Of a stretch of DNA of 37,432 bases, positions 36,176 through 37,432 are shown in pieces. Source of the stretch: Rhodanobacter sp. (GTDB lineage Bacteria > Pseudomonadota > Gammaproteobacteria > Xanthomonadales > Rhodanobacteraceae). Numbering within the stretch: the first letter of the stretch is position 1; the number at the start of each line of letters is the position of its first letter. The position numbers were made by a program, and so were the translations under genes. The notes beneath the pieces were generated by a model that saw only the letters and a list, made by a program, of their open reading frames with translations, searched no databases and had not been told where the DNA came from. The DNA is taken from NCBI GenBank assembly GCA_030148505.1, contig JASBTI010000018.1, forward strand, positions 1-37,432, given 5' to 3'.

Positions 36176-36841
36176 GTGATCAATATTGTTCTGGTGGATG
36201 ACCATGAGCTGGTGCGTACCGGTTTCCGGATGATTTTGCAGCAGCAGCCGGACATCACGATCGCAGGCGAGGCAGGGAGTGCGGAGGAGGGGTTGCGCAT
36301 GATTCGCGCGGTCAAGCCCGAGATTGCGCTGGTCGATGTGCATATGCCCGGCATGAGTGGCATCGAGCTGACCGAGCGGGTGTGTCGCGCCAAACTATCC
36401 ACGCATATCGTGATCGTCACGGTGGTTGATGACGCGCGCTTGCCCAAGCGCTTGCTTGATGCGGGCGCGCTGGGCTATCTGACCAAAGGTTGCAGTGCCG
36501 ACGAGCTGGTGGTGGCGGTGCGCCAGGTGGCTGGTGGTCGCCGGTACCTGGCGCCCGCGGTTGCCCAGCAACTGGCGCTGGCGACCCTGGATGGCATGGC
36601 ATCACCTTTTGATGTGCTTTCCAGTCGCGAGCTTGAGGTGGCGATGATGCTGGTTCGCGGCAAGCCGTTGACGATCATCGGCGAGCAGCTCAACCTGAGC
36701 CCGAAAACCGTGTCGACCTACAAGCAGCGATTGATGGAAAAATTGCATGTTGATCATGTGCTTAGCCTTGCTCACCTGATGACGGTGCATGGCTTGCTGG
36801 AAACACCGGGGCATGCGGGCGGGGCGATGACCTCGACGTAA
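36176..36841 (+). CDS. LuxR-type response regulator (UvrY/GacA/SirA-like)
   Basis: Two-component DNA-binding regulator, 221 residues. The receiver domain has the acidic pair Asp8-Asp9 (VDDHELVRTG), phospho-acceptor Asp54 (ALVDVHMPG), Thr82 and Lys104 (YLTKG). The C-terminal LuxR-type HTH reads SSRELEVAMMLVRGKPLTIIGEQLNLSPKTVSTYKQRLMEKL. The sequence runs closely with E. coli UvrY and Pseudomonas GacA, which respond to BarA/GacS kinases and activate small RNAs of the Csr/Rsm system. It starts with GTG at 36176 behind a purine-rich GGAGGGTGGG. No histidine kinase or uvrC is adjacent, so it is an orphan by position. Confidence 0.9.
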   Translation: MINIVLVDDHELVRTGFRMILQQQPDITIAGEAGSAEEGLRMIRAVKPEIALVDVHMPGMSGIELTERVCRAKLSTHIVIVTVVDDARLPKRLLDAGALGYLTKGCSADELVVAVRQVAGGRRYLAPAVAQQLALATLDGMASPFDVLSSRELEVAMMLVRGKPLTIIGEQLNLSPKTVSTYKQRLMEKLHVDHVLSLAHLMTVHGLLETPGHAGGAMTST

Positions 36842-36922
36842 CTCGGGGGAGTAGACCGGGCTTGCCGAAGTGGTGTGATGGAACCAAAAAACCGGACTTG
36901 CGTCTGAGGTTTCCCCACGTTT

Positions 36923-37432
36923 TCATGCCGGGACCCCCAGTTGATCCAGCAGTTGTGAGCTGGGGTGTCGTAGCTGATCGATGAGTTCGCTCAAGCGCGT
37001 GCCAGACCATCGTCGCACGAGTGCCTCGCGACCTAGCCGCATGACCGAGTAGAGGCGTCGTCTCGATCGGAACGGCGCGAGCCAAGCGTCGATGCCGCAA
37101 CTTTCGCACGCCATGCCCACGAGCCAGCTGGCAAACGCCGCCATCGCGCTGAGCAGCAACAGCACTTCGATACGCGCACCTTTACGGGTAAGACTGTCCT
37201 CGAAGCCCTGCCCATAGCGATGGGATTTCAGATCACGGAACGACAGTTCGATCTGCATGCGCCGGCCGTATAGCGTGATCAGCTGGCGCGCGCTGAGGGC
37301 CAAGGAGGGCGATGCCACCAGCAGCCACGGCTCGCTCTCACGTTGCGCGTTCTTTCGGCTGTTGGAGTTGCGCGCCAGCGCGCCTTGGCGATTGCGATGC
37401 TTGCGGCCTTTGGGCGGCTTGGCGTGCAACAC
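36923..37432 (-). CDS. IS4-type transposase, C-terminal part (cut by window edge)
   Basis: About 169 residues of a DDE transposase, continuing beyond the right edge of the window. LYGRRMQIELSFRDLKSHRYG carries the Y-(2)-R-(3)-E-(6)-K signature of IS4-family enzymes, including the last catalytic Glu. The remaining sequence (ASWLVGMACESCGID and the helical tail ending LLDQLGVPA) is the usual post-catalytic region. The stop is at 36923-36925. The apparent GTG start at 37432 is only the edge. The element's end should lie between 36842 and 36922, but the other terminal repeat is not visible, so I cannot define it. Confidence 0.85.
   Translation of the reverse strand: MLHAKPPKGRKHRNRQGALARNSNSRKNAQRESEPWLLVASPSLALSARQLITLYGRRMQIELSFRDLKSHRYGQGFEDSLTRKGARIEVLLLLSAMAAFASWLVGMACESCGIDAWLAPFRSRRRLYSVMRLGREALVRRWSGTRLSELIDQLRHPSSQLLDQLGVPA

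Overview
The window looks like chromosomal DNA of a GC-rich gammaproteobacterium of the order Xanthomonadales, most likely family Rhodanobacteraceae (Rhodanobacter/Dyella relatives). The grounds are a long LigA followed directly by epmA, a very large NAD-dependent glutamate dehydrogenase, a short NAD kinase, and the order folP-glmM-tpiA-secG-tRNA-Leu(GAG). This placement is inferred from gene content and has not been tested by a search.

Layout. Both edges are cut through transposase genes: the 3' end of an ISL3-type transposase on the left and the 3' part of an IS4-type transposase on the right. From 259 to 4644 (minus) lies an RND efflux adaptor-permease operon without an outer-membrane partner or a visible regulator. 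After a 572-nt divergent region follow glutamate dehydrogenase, nadK, a cytosolic 5'-nucleotidase, an SDR oxidoreductase and two small ORFs, all on plus. An aldo/keto reductase (minus) is divergent from a photolyase (plus). Two Na+/H+ antiporters in tandem (minus) are separated by a structured 633-nt divergent region from rnk (plus). A PAP2-type protein (minus) is divergent from ligA-epmA-VOC protein (plus). These converge on a pair of secreted proteins, an alpha/beta hydrolase and a DUF4785-type protein (minus), followed by a DUF2461 protein and exonuclease I (minus). orn, folP, glmM, a 2OG-Fe(II) oxygenase, tpiA, secG and tRNA-Leu run on plus, interrupted by one SDR gene on minus. A UvrY/GacA-like response regulator comes last before the right-hand transposase.

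Most of the window is ordinary housekeeping and stress-related sequence: efflux, photoreactivation, sodium/proton homeostasis, DNA ligation and nucleolytic end-trimming, EF-P modification, folate and cell-wall precursors, and protein export. The less ordinary signals are non-coding or small. A perfect hairpin buries the Shine-Dalgarno of the SDR gene at 12194, and a 55-residue membrane protein is coupled to that gene's stop codon. The leaders of nhaD and rnk contain stacked hairpins. Several dyads sit in the efflux/dehydrogenase divergent region. The hydrolase/DUF4785 pair overlaps in an ATGA. The PAP2 protein has Glu where the family normally has a catalytic His. Helically phased short repeats lie just past the tRNA-Leu gene and resemble an integration site. 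I did not find a CRISPR array, an rRNA gene, or a convincing new multi-gene defence or biosynthetic system.
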